Source: Hypericum androsaemum
Taxonomy: Eukaryota > Streptophyta > Magnoliopsida > Malpighiales > Hypericaceae
Assembly (NCBI GenBank): GCA_963995505.1
Contig: OZ023197.1
Span: 8,297,827-8,361,826, forward strand
Reading direction: 5' to 3'
DNA length: 64,000 bases
Made by a program: the position numbers and the translations under genes. Under the pieces are notes generated by a model. That model was not told where the DNA came from and did not search any database. It saw only the letters and a list, made by a program, of their open reading frames with translations. Shown here piece after piece: positions 33,540-45,205 of the stretch (the stretch's first letter is position 1; every line of letters begins with the position of its first letter).

Positions 33540-34274
33540 ATGGATAATAGCAAATCTTATGGTAGAGTCCTCTCTACGAACGTTACTCGGGGTAGGACAG
33601 CTAATCTGTACTTTCAGAATAGGCACTGCGTTTCAGCCTCGAAAGAACTGAAGAACTTGGTGCTTGAAGAGGCCCACAATGCTCGTTACACTTGCCACCC
33701 GGGAGGAACCAAGATGTACCAAGACCTCAAGCAAGAATTCTGGTGGTCAAGAATGGTGAAGGAAATAGCAGACTACGTAGCTAGTTGCATGGTGTGTCAA
33801 CTGGTCAAAGTAGAACACCAACGACCGACCAGGCATCTGCAACCACTAGATATTCCAGAGTGGAAGTGGGAGAAAATCACAATAGATTTTGTGACTAGCC
33901 TTCCAAGAAGCTTATATAGGAAGGATGCTATATGGGTAGTAGTGGACCGATTGAACAATGGAGCCCACTTCCTGGCCTACAAAATAGGCATGTACATGGA
34001 GCAGATGGCAGAACTCTATATAAGAGAAGTGGTGCGCTTGCATGGGGTTCCAGTTAGTATCACCTCTGATAGAGACACAAGGTTTATGTCTAAATTCTGG
34101 AAGAGTCTACATGGATCAATGGGGACCAAGTTACAATTCAATACCGCCTTTCACCCACAGTCAGACGGGCAGTCCGAGCGAACTATATTGACTCTGGAGG
34201 ATATGTTACGGGCATGTGTACTAAACTTTGGGGAAAACTGGGAGTCATCTTCCATTGGTAGAATTCGCATATAA
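33540..34274 (+). pseudogene. Gypsy integrase core
   Basis: Contains the HHCC zinc-binding domain (HNARYTCHPGGTKMYQDL...CMVCQLVK) and the DDE core: D in ITIDFVTSLP, D in ITSDRDTRFMS, E in SDGQSERTILTLED. The frame is long and well preserved. It ends at an early stop after NFGENWESS. Confidence 0.85.
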
Positions 34275-34938
34275 TAACAGCTTCCAGGTAAGTATATGGA
34301 TGGCCCCTTATGAAGTATTATACGGAAGGAAATGTTGATCACCAATTAGCTGGAACGAAGTGGTCGAGAAAAGAATACTGGGGCCAAAAATATTTGAAGA
34401 ATTGACCAACAAGGTACCGATCATACGTTGAAGAATTCAGGCAGCGCAAGACCGACAGAAGAAATTCGCAGATCGCCGAAGGTGGGAACTAGAATTTAAG
34501 GTGGAGGATCACGTATTCCTAAATGTATCACCTACCAAGGGAGTCAGAAGATTTGGGGTGAGAGGAAAGCTCAGTCCACGGTATATTGGACCTTATGACA
34601 TAATAAAACGTATCAAAAAGTTAGCATACTGTTTAACTTTACCTCTCAGCTTGGCCGGGATCCATAATATGTTCCACGTGTCCATGCTGCGCAAATACAT
34701 CCCAAGGGAGGAACAGGTGATTCATGAAATTTTGACGGTACTACAGCCTGACGTAAGTTACAAAGAAATTCTGCTGAGAATCGTTGACGTGAAAATACAA
34801 CAGTTGCAAAAGAGGATCATCCAATATGTTAAGGTACAATGGAGCAACCATACAGAAAGAGAAGCAACCTGGGAGTTAGAGACGGAAATGAAGAACAAGT
34901 ACCCTTTCCTTTTCGAACAACCAAGTAAGTACCTTTAA
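34275..34938 (+). pseudogene. Gypsy integrase C-terminus with chromodomain
   Basis: After a stretch with stops (34275-34500, WMAPYEVLYGRK-type motif), a 145-codon frame encodes the SH3-like integrase tail (GKLSPRYIGPYDIIKRI, NMFHVSMLRKYIP) and a chromodomain at the end (VKVQWSNHTEREATWELE). A chromodomain places it among plant chromoviruses of Ty3/gypsy; Tekay/Del-like is the likely clade. Confidence 0.85.
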
Positions 34939-34976
34939 TTAAGTTTGTGGACAAACTTCAATTAAGGAGGGAAGGA

Positions 34977-36181
34977 TGTGAGGACTAGAAAACTATAATG
35001 AATAATTCAAAATTTATGAGGGAGCAAACTGTAATTTGTCCAGGGATTAAACTAAACTTTTGCCAAATCCTAAACTCTAGCTTCGCCTATAAAAGAAGGC
35101 TGGGCGAAACTCTAAAGCTCACCCTTCTGAAATTTCATTTTCTCTCTTTCAAAGTGGAGGAGATCTTCCGGGCGAGTCCAGGGATGAGGGAGAACACGAC
35201 AGCACTTTCCGAGATGCTAGGGTAAGCCGTATTGTCTGAATCATTGTGAATCTGTAAGAAATCGTAGGGTGTCATTGATTGATTGATCACGAAACTGTAG
35301 GGACTTGAGGAGGACACCAAAAATTAGGGGAGACACGGACTGGCGAGGTTAGGTTAGAAGGAAACGAGGTAAGTCGAACCTCTCTACCATTCGCATAATA
35401 TGATCGTATTTGGGACATATTTTGTCTGTATTGGAGTAGTACATCATTCTTAACTGGGTATTTCATCCATATTAGGGATGTATTTCATCTGTATGATCGT
35501 ATTTGGGCTGTATTCTGTTCGTATTTGGGACATATTCTGTCCATATTTGACTATTTTGAGTATATACTGACAATGTTTCGTATTCTGCCATGTGATCTGT
35601 ATTCATTTTGATGCCATGCGATCTGTATGCGGTGGGTGTATTATGCCATGCGATATGTATCTGTCCTGTCTGTTCTGGTCGGGATTATCCCGGTGCTTCT
35701 GTGCCCGTTGAGTGCTCTAGATTTTCGTACTCTATGTGAGCACCGGTGATCTATGCGCCCTGTGGTGAGACTGCCCTTATGTTTCTGTGCCTTTAGCGTG
35801 AAGAATTTATCTTCTGTACCCCACAGGTTCCCGACAGTCGTACTCCGAAGTCTGTCTGCGTTTGAGTCGTCGATTCTGATTCTGTCTGTGAAATCTGTGT
35901 ATATGTGTTTATGTATTTTTAATTGTGAGTTTGGCTTACTGAGTTGCGTAAACTCAGCAAAATACGTATTTTGTTTCAGATGCGACGGTGACGGATCAGG
36001 TATGAGAGCTAGAGGCGAGGACATGCATCCATTCATTCAGCTTTTCATTTAAAGATTTTTCATAGTGGTTTTTTATGATTTTATGACTTGAGGATGGATT
36101 TTATGATTCGAGAAATAAAGATGCCTTGCGGGGATGTTTACTCTGCGGCGGTTGGCATGCCTTGTTTATCGGGAGGTGACA
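34977..36181 (+). repeat. Gypsy LTR (1,205 bp), present once
   Basis: Starts TGTGAGGACTAG right after a purine tract (AATTAAGGAGGGAAGGA) that follows the polyprotein, and ends GAGGTGACA just before ACTTT and the primer-binding site. TATAAAAG at 35098-35105 gives a promoter. Internal near-repeats of GTATTTGGGACATATT occur at 35405-35560. No matching LTR lies 5' of this gypsy unit. Confidence 0.8.
35098..35105 (+). promoter_or_regulatory. TATA box in gypsy LTR
   Basis: TATAAAAG in CTTCGCCTATAAAAGAAGG, the normal start of an LTR transcript. Confidence 0.6.
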
Positions 36182-36186
36182 ACTTT

Positions 36187-36200
36187 ATTGGTATCAGAGC
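36187..36200 (+). other. Primer-binding site / right recombination junction
   Basis: ATTGGTATCAGAGC, identical to 29450-29463. Gypsy LTR lies to the left; to the right about 60 bases and a purine tract (TTTAAGGAGGGGTG) lead into the TRIM 3' LTR. Confidence 0.85.
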
Positions 36201-36260
36201 AAAAAAATAGTTCTGTTCTGAGATTGTTCAGGACCTCGCGCATTTAAGGAGGGGTGTATG

Positions 36261-36518
36261 TGATACTCCAAAAATGATATGTTCTGTCTGAAAGATTTAA
36301 GTGATTTGATTGGTACTATCCATACCAACAAGGTGCACATTCTTTTCTGGAAAATATTCGGAGAGAACTCCAAGGTTAAACTCGTTTGGCCGGGAATAGG
36401 ATCAAGATGGGTGACCTCCTGGAATATTTTTCGGGATGCGTGTGAGTGAGGACAAAACACGCTGAAAAAGACATGTGTTGGTCTGTGAAGACAGTCGGTC
36501 AAATCACGGGGCGTTACA
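36261..36518 (+). repeat. 3' TRIM LTR (5S-derived)
   Basis: 258 bases, TGATACTCC...GCGTTACA, with the 5S-like CAAGGTTAAAC and GATGGGTGACCTCCTGG segments. Followed by the duplicated ATATG. Confidence 0.85.
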
Positions 36519-36523
36519 ATATG

Positions 36524-38283
36524 GGTAGCCACTTTATATAAAGTGGGGTATAAAATAGTCAAAATGGTCGATTTAATTGTTAAGCGTGACACGTCCTTAT
36601 CGTTTGGCTTATAAGACTTGATCGTAAATTTCAACGTTCAATTTCTAACAGCAATTACTTGGTTTAAAAATTTATTTTTATCACATGTACTGATTCACAC
36701 GAAAATGATTATTATTGGACATTGTACACAAGAGTTAATTTTTGAAAATATGTGAGTTCAACTCTTATCTAAAACTTTTATCGCTTAAACTATAACTCAA
36801 AAAAATCATCAGCTAAAATATAAATAAGAAAATTTCTTGAAAGCCTTACAAATTTCAGGGAAACATCCAATATTTAGATAATAAACTAACTTAACTAAAT
36901 TTGAGCCAAATCTACAACAACTTACACAAATTTTGTATCAAATTTTACCGAAACCACATTTCAAATCCACAAACCTTGTGAACTCCATTAGGCTAGAAAA
37001 AGCATAGACACAGTTTCCACTAAACAACAAATTTTACTCGGTTTCCACGAAAAGGAAATTTTACTCTGGAGACAATAATTGCAGCCTTTGACGTTTCTCC
37101 TTGATTCTCCTTTAAACCATCTTCGACACCCACACGCAAGCTCCTTTGACGCACACAAGGAAAAGACAATAAAGAAAGATTTTCAAAATAAAAAGGCGAA
37201 AGCCAAAGATAAGAGAGGAGGGGAGACCAAATCTGCAAAAAAAATCACGGCCGCAATTTTGGCATTACGGAGCACAACCTTTTCTTCCCCCGCTGACCAA
37301 ATGGTAAATAAATACATCAAACAAGTGAGCTTCAAAGAAAAGACCGGTTTGCTTGTCGGAATCTTGCTCATCTTTTTGTTTCCTTTTGATCAGTCCACTT
37401 TCCTGTAATTCTTTTTGATGAGTAGATATTTCATTTCATCAATAATTATACTGAAAGTGTATAAGAATCTAACAAGTAAACTCTATGAATTATACAAGGC
37501 GTATAATAACAGGGGGACTACGTGAACGATTCTAAAAATTAAATCGTCTTGATTACCGATCTTCGAGTTGGCTTTTGAGTCTTGACCATTGAAGTCATTT
37601 TCGCACATTTTGAAAGAAAAGAAATGGATAAGAAGTTGTTGGTCCTAACTTGCTCCTTGATAGATTATTAGGTTCATATCTTTCCAAAGTCCACACGTTC
37701 ATTTTCCGATGATTGTCAGTTCCCTTTCTCTACATAATCAAGATCTCAACGGATTGAGTTCTTTTTCTAATAAACATGATGTCTATGTCCCGAAAATAAG
37801 ACGTGTCAATCACCACGAGGTATAATTATCCCGAAGAGCTACATAATCTCAGTTTTATTAAATAAGAAACTAAAGCAATAAAGAAGTTTTAACAAATAGT
37901 TCTTTATTTCAAAACTATTCTCATGCATATTCCATTCTCTAGACTCCACTCCCAATCTTGAGCCCCACCTGGTATATCTGAAACAAACATCACATTTTTA
38001 TAAGTTATAACAAAATAAGCTGAATTACTTTAACACAATATTACAAAAAATCGAAAATCACACTAGAATGTATTGACCACACAACACAATACCATACGAA
38101 ACTCCGAAGTTTTCTAATGAATAACGGGATCATGTGGGGCATTTTGGGTGCTCATTTCTGTTTTCATAGGATGTACATTACGAATCGTTCGCCTCACATC
38201 GTACGGAAGCGGAAAAGAGGATTCTCTCTTTGGGACACAAATAGTTCTCTACACTCACGTAATGCATATAACCTGGGTCTATA
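36524..38283. other. Gene-free AT-rich region
   Basis: No supported gene. The small frame at 37079-37408 has no recognisable domain or splice context. Confidence 0.5.
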
Positions 38284-38968
38284 TATCTTTTTAGAACTGG
38301 GCCAGACTTGTTGTAGCGATCCTAGGCCCAAAAAGTCCTCTGGGCTTCTTGGACTTCCGTTTGGACAAGCCCACGTTCTGGAACCTTCTCTTGCCAGCTG
38401 CCATTTGAATTTAAATTCGAATTTTAAATTCATGAGAGTAACAGCCTATTTATGTTGGGGGTTTTATGGGTCTTGTAACAGCCCATTTAATGGGTGGGTT
38501 AATGACCCTATTAAATCTGAATTTGGCTGTTGGAGGTCCAAGGCTGCCTATAAAAGGAGCCCACCTCCTTCATTCCAAATCACCCCAGCTCTTCATCTCT
38601 TCAGAGCTCTCTACTTCTCCCTCCTTAGCATAGCATTTCTCACTTTCATTGTGTCGGAGTTCTAAGGCTACGAAAGGTTCGAAAGGTGTGCTATAGTGCT
38701 TCCTATAGTACTCGGGATTGGGCGTTGTACCTTGGGAGCTCTATTACCCACGGAGGCCTGAAGCATATAGGCGGGTAATAAGAGTTTAAGGGCACACGGT
38801 TAAACTGTGGCCTCGTCCAGGATTCAATCTGAAAACCTAACTTGAAGACGAAGGTGTTACACACTTACCTACAAGTGTGATCGTGAGCATTCTTTAAACT
38901 CCTCTCTTTATATGCTTACGATTTGTATTTACATACTCATGCCATAATTTACTAATATTTGTCCAACA
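38284..38968 (+). repeat. 5' LTR, truncated, of young copia element
   Basis: 685 bases, ending TTTGTCCAACA. Contains TATAAAAGG at 38549-38557 and a CT-rich leader after it. A 182-codon open frame (38117-38665) runs through it but is also present in the other LTR and is not a gene. Confidence 0.85.
38549..38557 (+). promoter_or_regulatory. TATA box of copia LTR
   Basis: TATAAAAGG, followed by a CT-rich initiation-type region; the same signal is at 44786-44794 in the 3' LTR. Confidence 0.65.
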
Positions 38969-39269
38969 ATCTTAAACTCTTATTAAACACGTGATATTAG
39001 TAAATTTCAAGCATACTTGTTGTCGAGGACTATTCTGTACCGTATAAGCATATACTTGTAATATGTTTTTGCTCCTGTTCGAAAGTTACTATAATTCAAT
39101 CACTTGCGAAAAATTAAACTCGCAATTTTTATTGGGTTGTTCTAATCGTACTACTTAGGTTGTAAACGTGGGCTTGGCCCATTATTGCATACTGATTTTT
39201 CAACGCGTTCGGTTTTCTGTTGGACCCAAACCGATTACTCACTAAAGGTTATTTGGTGATCTATAGATC

Positions 39270-40622
39270 ATGGCTGATAACAACTCTCCCCCACACGAGA
39301 TCAACAACTCCGCTGCGACGAACACCACGAATGATAACTTGAACGAGGAGGTTCCTGTTGTGAGGGCTAGCGGTCCTGAGGCCGTGATGCCGGGTCATAG
39401 ACACCCAATGCCACTGCCGTACTCTCATCTTGAGAAACCGGAAAAGTTCAAGAGTGGAAATTTCAAGAGATGGCAACAAAAAATATTGTTCTACTTGACC
39501 GCCTTGAACTTTAGCCGGTATGTCAATGAGGAGAAACCCAAAGAGAATGTGAGTGATCCGCTTCAAACCGCGATCCACAATGCATGGGTACATGAAGATT
39601 ACCTATGTCGCAACTATATATTGGGTTCACTCGACGATTCGCTTTACGGCGTATACTATATCAAAGAAACGTCTAAGGATCTTTGGGAATCGTTGGAGCA
39701 CAAATATAAAGTTGACGACGCCGGTGCAAAGAAATTTGTGGCTGGGCGCTTCCACGACTATCGGATGGTCGATGGAAAGAGCGTTGTGGAACAATGCGAA
39801 GAGTTGCAATTGATCTTTCATGATCTTGCAACAGAGGAAATGGCCATCAATGATGCCCTCCAAGTGGCGATGGTAATTGAGAAATTACCACCATCTTGGA
39901 AGGACTTCAAGATGTACCTAAAGCACAAGAGGAAGAAGATGACTCTCGAGGACTTTATCCGAAGGTTGCGCATCGAGCAAGACAACCGAAAGGTTGATAA
40001 GAAACCAAGTGGCATGGTTGCTAAGGCCAATGTGGTCGAGACCGGGGGGAGCTCCCGTGGGAACAAGCGGAAACGCTCAAATGATTCTAAGGGAGATGCT
40101 CAGAAAAAGAGCTTTACTGGTGCCTGCTTTGTTTGCAACAAGACCGGCCATTGTGCCAAAGATTGCTACAAACGTCTAGCCACGGAGGGTAAGAAGACGG
40201 CAGGACCAAGCAAGGGCAAGAAGAAGAAGCCCGCCAATGCTAACATTGCGGAGGCTAGCTTGAGCTCCGACCTCGATGAGATGCACCTCACAGCCGTTGT
40301 GTCCGAGGTGAACCTCGTGGGTGGGAACTCGAAGGAATGGTGGGTGGACACGGGGGCTACCCGCCACATTTGTGCCAACAAATGGATGTTCAAGACCTAT
40401 CAACCGGTCGATGATGAGAACTGCTACATGGGAAATTCTGCAGTCTCGAAGGTTGAAGGCAAGGGGACGGTCATGTTGAAGATGACCTCGGGCAAGGAGC
40501 TGACCTTGACTGATGTGCTGCATGTGCCCGAGATTCGAAAGAATCTTATCTCCGGAGTGGTGCTCAACAAGAGGGGCTTTCGACTTGTGTTCGAGTCCGA
40601 AAAGGTCATCATGTCCAAGTGA
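39270..40622 (+). CDS. Copia gag-protease (young element)
   Basis: 450 codons without interruption. Gag core: [20 protein letters not shown], then [25 protein letters not shown], and [20 protein letters not shown] zinc knuckle ([14 protein letters not shown]) lies at residues 286-299, with Lys-rich stretches around it. The aspartic protease active site [12 protein letters not shown] is at residues 357-368 (catalytic Asp 360). The frame ends in TGA at 40620-40622, after which the same frame continues with pre-integrase sequence; in an active copia the polyprotein would run on, so this TGA is probably a recent point mutation. Confidence 0.9.
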   Translation: MADNNSPPHEINNSAATNTTNDNLNEEVPVVRASGPEAVMPGHRHPMPLPYSHLEKPEKFKSGNFKRWQQKILFYLTALNFSRYVNEEKPKENVSDPLQTAIHNAWVHEDYLCRNYILGSLDDSLYGVYYIKETSKDLWESLEHKYKVDDAGAKKFVAGRFHDYRMVDGKSVVEQCEELQLIFHDLATEEMAINDALQVAMVIEKLPPSWKDFKMYLKHKRKKMTLEDFIRRLRIEQDNRKVDKKPSGMVAKANVVETGGSSRGNKRKRSNDSKGDAQKKSFTGACFVCNKTGHCAKDCYKRLATEGKKTAGPSKGKKKKPANANIAEASLSSDLDEMHLTAVVSEVNLVGGNSKEWWVDTGATRHICANKWMFKTYQPVDDENCYMGNSAVSKVEGKGTVMLKMTSGKELTLTDVLHVPEIRKNLISGVVLNKRGFRLVFESEKVIMSK

Positions 40623-40625
40623 GGG

Positions 40626-42827
40626 ATGTTCGTTGGCAAGGGCTACTTGACCAACAATCTTTTTAAGATGAGTGTAATGACTTTAGCTCTGAAGGCAAAG
40701 TCTAGTGATAAGATTGATGTGGGTGCCGCCAATAAGGCTAGCACGAGCAATAATGTAAGGAATGTTACCGATAAGGCCAATGAGAAAGTGAAGGTTGCTT
40801 ATTCTCGGGATTCGTTATATTTATGGCATGGTAGACTAGGTCATGTGAACTATAAGTCTTTGCAAAGGCTAATATCACTTAACCTACTACCAAAGTTTAA
40901 CATCGATCACAAACATAAGTGCGAGACTTGTGTTGAGGCCAAGTACGCCAAAGCATCTTCCCACTCGATTGAGCGAAGCACGGAACCGTTGGATTTAATC
41001 CACACCAACGTATGTGATTTAAAATACGTACAAACGCGTGGCGGTAAAAATTATTTTATAACTTTTATCGACGATTGTACGAGGTATTGCTATATCTACT
41101 TGATGAGAAGTAAAGACGAAGCAATAGACATGTTCATTCACTATAAGAATGAAGTTGAGAACCAACTTGGCAAGAAGATCAAAAATCTTCGAAGTGACCG
41201 AGGTGGTGAATATGAATCTCCATTTGCACAAGTTTGTGCCGAGAATGGAATCGTTCATCAAACCACGGCGCCTTATTCTCCCGAGCAAAATGGAATTGCG
41301 GAAAGAAAGAGTAGGACGCTTAAGGAAATGATGAACGCGATGCTTATTAGTTCCGGATTATCAAGGAATTTGTGGGGGGAAGCGGTGCTTTCGGCCAACT
41401 ATGTGCTCAACAGGGTACCACATAAAAAGTTGGCTAAAATACCTTACGAATTATGGAAAGGTCATGCGCCTAGCTATAAATTCCTAAGGGTTTGGGGATG
41501 TCTTGCTAAGGTTCCGATCCCACCTCCTAAAAGGACAAGGATAGGACCCAAGACGGTGGATTGTGTGTTTATCGGTTATGCACAAGATAGTGCTGCATAT
41601 CGATTCTTGGTACACAAGTCAGATAACTCTGATATCCACGTAAATACTATCATAGAAGCTAGGGATGCTTCATTATTTGAGGAAAACTTTCCTCACAAAG
41701 CTCGAACTGGTGTTGACCAAAGTGGAAGCAATGTGGGGGGAGAGGAACCTCAAGATGAAGTTGAAGAGCCTAGGCGTGGGAAAAGGGCTAGAAAAGAAAA
41801 GTCCTTCGGATCAGATTTCCTAACATATCTGTTAGAAAAGGATCCAGTAACCTACAAAGAAGCAATGTCTTCTACAGACTCTGCTCTTTGGAAGGAAGTG
41901 GTGAATAGTGAGATAGAATCTATCTTACATAATCACACTTGGGAACTAGTAGATCTACCTCCGGGTAGTAAACCACTGGGCCATAAGTGGATCTTCAAAA
42001 AGAAGATGAAGTCTGATGGTACAGTGGATAAGTACAAGGCAAGACTTGTTGTTAAAGGCTACAAGCAAACTGAGGGTGTTGATTATTTTGACACATATGC
42101 TCCTGTCTCCAGGAAAACGTCTATTAGGTTAGTCATAGCCTTGGCGGCTTTGTTTAACCTAGAGATCCATCAAATGGATGTGAAGACGGCCTTCCTTAAT
42201 GGAGATTTAGAAGAGGAGATTTACATGGAGCAACCCGAAGGGTTTGTGGTTCCAGGTAAAGAACATAAGGTGTGTAAACTTGTAAAATCCTTGTATGGAC
42301 TAAAACAAGCACCTAAACAATGGCACGAAAAGTTTGATAGTGTAATGCTATCTAACGGGTTTCAGATAAACCAATGTGATAAATGTGTCTACGTGAAAGG
42401 AGATGATAACGACTATGTGATAGTTTGTCTCTACGTAGATGACATGTTGATCGTGGGTAATAATGATAATATCAAAATTACCAAGAAAATGTTGTCACAA
42501 AATTTCGACATGAAAGACTTGGGACAAGCTGATGTAATACTTGGGATGAAAATCACCAAGACTTCAGAAGGTTACGCGCTTTCCCAAGGTCACTATGTCA
42601 AAAAGATACTTGACAAATTCGATAAGGATAGCAATGTAATTGCGAGAACTCCTATGAAAGTGGTGTCGAGTCTCTGCAAGAATTGCGGAGAGAGTGTGAG
42701 ACAACTAGAATATTCTAGAGTTATAGGCAGTCTAATGTACCTCATGGACTGTACTAGACCAGATATTGCAAACTCGGTTAACAGATTATCGAGAGTAATC
42801 CCAATTATGAATATTGGAAAGCGATAG
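40626..42827 (+). pseudogene. Copia integrase and RT (young element)
   Basis: A 733-codon frame in phase with gag but beyond the TGA. Order: pre-integrase segment (LWHGRLGHVNYKSLQ, CETCVEAK), integrase core with D (PLDLIHTNVCD), D (RSDRGGEYES) and E (PEQNGIAERK), the RT block (ALWKEVVNSEIESI, GHKWIFKKKMKSDG, ARLVVKGYKQTEG, DVKTAFLNGDLEEEIYM), and the catalytic YVDD at 42432-42443. Near 42794 a deletion of a few bases shifts the frame (SR then VIPIMN instead of the expected [10 protein letters not shown] reading), and translation stops at 42827. Confidence 0.88.
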
Positions 42828-43372
42828 TTAGAGTCCTTAGATATCTAAGGTACACTGCTAACTATGAATTACACTATACGAGACATCCAGCCGTTCTGGA
42901 AGGGTATTCAGATGCGAACTGGATCTCGGACTCCAAGAATATAAAATCTACTAGCGGATACATATTTACATTTGGAGGAGCAGCGGTCTCGTGGAGATCA
43001 TGCAAACAAACGTGCATTGCTAGATCAACTATGGAATCAAAATTCATAGCGTTGGATCTAGCAGCTGAAGAGGCGGATTGGCTCCGAAGTTTCTTGGAGG
43101 ACATCCCGATGTGGTCAAAACCAGTGCCTCCCATTAGCGTTCACTATGATAGTCAATCAGCTATTGGAAGAGCACAAAATAATGTGTATAATGGAAAGTC
43201 TAGACACATACGTCGTAGACATAAATCTGTGAGAACGTTATTGAGAACGGGTGTGATATCTTTAGACTATGTAAAGTCAAAAGAGAACATCGCGGATCCA
43301 TTAACTAAGGGTCTAACGAGAGACCAAGTTGAGGTATCATCGAGGGGAATGGGATTAAAGCCCACGAAATGA
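42828..43372 (+). pseudogene. Copia RNase H (young element)
   Basis: Continuation of pol in the shifted frame: [15 protein letters not shown] from about 42807, [20 protein letters not shown], then [19 protein letters not shown] (from about 42990) and a terminal [15 protein letters not shown]. The domain itself is open; it is only cut from RT by the frameshift at about 42794. Confidence 0.85.
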
Positions 43373-43971
43373 CCTAAACCCTTACTGGCAACCCAACCTG
43401 GATCGTAAATCCCGATCTGCAGGTTCAAAGGGACAACCGAATTATGAGGCTAGGGTCGAACAAAGTACTCAGAAAATTGAGTTCCTTGCCTATTCCTAGG
43501 ATAGAAGAGTGATAGACCTGTCCATGTGAAGGTTAAGCTTTAAGCTTTTAATGATCCTTATACTTCGAGTATATATATAAGTGGGGTATGGCAGGATACT
43601 CCTTATAAGAGATCACCTATATCGAATGTGAATGGGCCGCTTCTATGAGATGAGTTAAGGGCTAAATCTCTAGAGCATTCGATGAAGTTTCCAAGGCAGT
43701 CCAGGGCCAAAATGGACAACAACGAAAGAACCAAGTAGTGGTTTGAGAAGGAGTTGTGTGAGTACCTTTGTCTTGGTATACATGAAACGCCGAACAGTTC
43801 AAGGCATCGCGTCCACTGGTTGGCAAGTATATCCGAAGGTATTTCACTAAGGAAGGTTCAAGGCTTTCAACCACCTTTCCTGATGTAACAAATTCTCGCA
43901 GAACTCCAAGTTGCATGTAGCATTGGTAGGCTCATATCATATATAAGCCAATTTGCATTCATGTGGGGGAT
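43373..43971 (+). other. Copia 3' untranslated region
   Basis: About 600 non-coding bases between the end of pol and the 3' LTR, ending in the polypurine tract ATGTGGGGGAT. Confidence 0.7.
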
Positions 43972-45205
43972 TGTTGGAGAATTGGTTTATTAACCAAGGA
44001 AGAGATGGCTCAATACAAGTGAGTGTATTGGGCTTTGGCCCAAATATTTAATTAGAGGGAGAATCCTAATTAAATATAATAATTAAGTAATTAGTAGGCA
44101 ACTTTGAGCTAATTTAATTGAAGGTCACACCAATTAATTTTGGGTGTTTGTGAGATCAATACGAAGCTCGTTGATAGAGCTTCGTAACGATATATAATAC
44201 TTGCAAAAATCTAATTCTCGGGGTGAATGAAAATTGGCTTTAAAGTGGTATGGTTGTTATTAAAATAAGCACTATCCCACATTGGTTAGCGCACCATACT
44301 GAGACAAGTTTATAAGGGACTAGAAGTCTAGCATGGGTAAACTGGTGGAGAAGGGAGAGGCTCCTTGCGCCGTCCGTCCGTCCGGCCCGGCTCGACGGGG
44401 CGCGTTCGCGTGCCGGGCCCGGGCCCCGGCCCCGGGCTCAGGCTCGGGTGCGGGTGCGGGTTGCGGGTTGCGGGTTGCCGGATTGTGGGTTTGTGGGAAT
44501 TGTTCCAGGTTCCAGGGCCTTATCTTTTTAGAACTGGGCCGGACTTGTTGTAGCGATCCTAGGCCCAAAAAGTCCTCTGGGCTTCTTGGACTTCCGTTTG
44601 GACAAGCCCATGTTCTGGAACCTTCTCTTGCCAGCTGCCATTTGAATTTAAATTCGAATTTTAAATTCATGAGAGTAACAGCCTATTTATGTTGGGGATT
44701 TAATGGGTCTTGTAATAGCCCATTTAATGGGTGGGTTAATGGCCCTATTAAATCCGGATTTGGCTGTTGGAGGTCCAAGGCTGCCTATAAAAGGAGCCCA
44801 CCTCCTTCATTCCAAATCACCCCAGCTCTTCATCTCTTCAGAGCTCTCTACTTCTCCCTCCTTAGCATAGCATTTCTCACTTTCATTGTGTCGGAGTTCT
44901 AAGGCTACGAAAGGTTTGAAAGGTGTGCTATAGTACTTCCTATAGTACTCGGGATTGGACGTTGTACCTTGGGAGCTCTATTACCCACGGAGGCCTGAAG
45001 CATATAGGCGGGTAATAAGAGTTTAAGGGCACACGGTTAAACTGTGGCCTCGTCTAGGATTCAATCCGAAAATCTAACTTGAAGACGAAGGTGTTACACA
45101 CTTACCTACAAGTGTGATCGTGAGCATTCTTTAAACTCCTCTCTTTATATACTTACGATTTATATTTACATACTCATGCCATAATTTACTAATATTTGTC
45201 CAACA
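43972..45205 (+). repeat. 3' LTR of young copia element
   Basis: 1,234 bases, TGTTGGAGAATTGG...TTTGTCCAACA. Holds a very GC-rich stretch at about 44365-44490 with tandem CGGGTTG/CGGGTGC units. TATAAAAGG lies at 44786-44794. The last 685 bases match the 5' LTR. Confidence 0.85.

Larger units (their letters stand above)
28931..36518 (+). mobile_element. Composite: 5S-bearing TRIM enclosing a gypsy unit
   Basis: Outer boundaries are set by an exact 5-bp duplication ATATG at 28926-28930 and 36519-36523 and by three copies of a 258-259-bp LTR (28931-29188, 29191-29449, 36261-36518) that contain 5S-rRNA-like sequence. A small LTR with 5S sequence, an initiator-Met primer-binding site, about 60 non-coding bases (36201-36260) and a purine tract before the 3' LTR is the layout of a Cassandra-type TRIM. 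Between two copies of the 14-bp ATTGGTATCAGAGC (29450-29463 and 36187-36200) sits a complete gypsy unit: internal region plus one 1,205-bp LTR of a different family. Confidence 0.85.
38284..45205 (+). mobile_element. Young Ty1/copia element, nearly intact, unequal LTRs
   Basis: The 5' LTR (38284-38968) equals in length, and nearly in sequence, the last 685 bases of the 3' LTR (44521-45205); the 3' LTR as a whole is 43972-45205 (1,234 bp) and begins TGTTGGAG after the purine tract ATGTGGGGGAT. So the 5' LTR lacks its first ~550 bases and no target duplication can be read. The few differences between the LTRs and one long gag and one long pol frame show recent activity. No initiator-Met primer-binding site follows the 5' LTR, so another primer or an altered site is implied. 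Confidence 0.88.

Noticed and set aside
38117..38665. 182-codon open frame, also found at 44333-44902, as a protein gene
   Set aside because: Both copies lie inside the two LTRs of the same copia element and share only LTR sequence; no domain, and the element's promoter falls within the frame.
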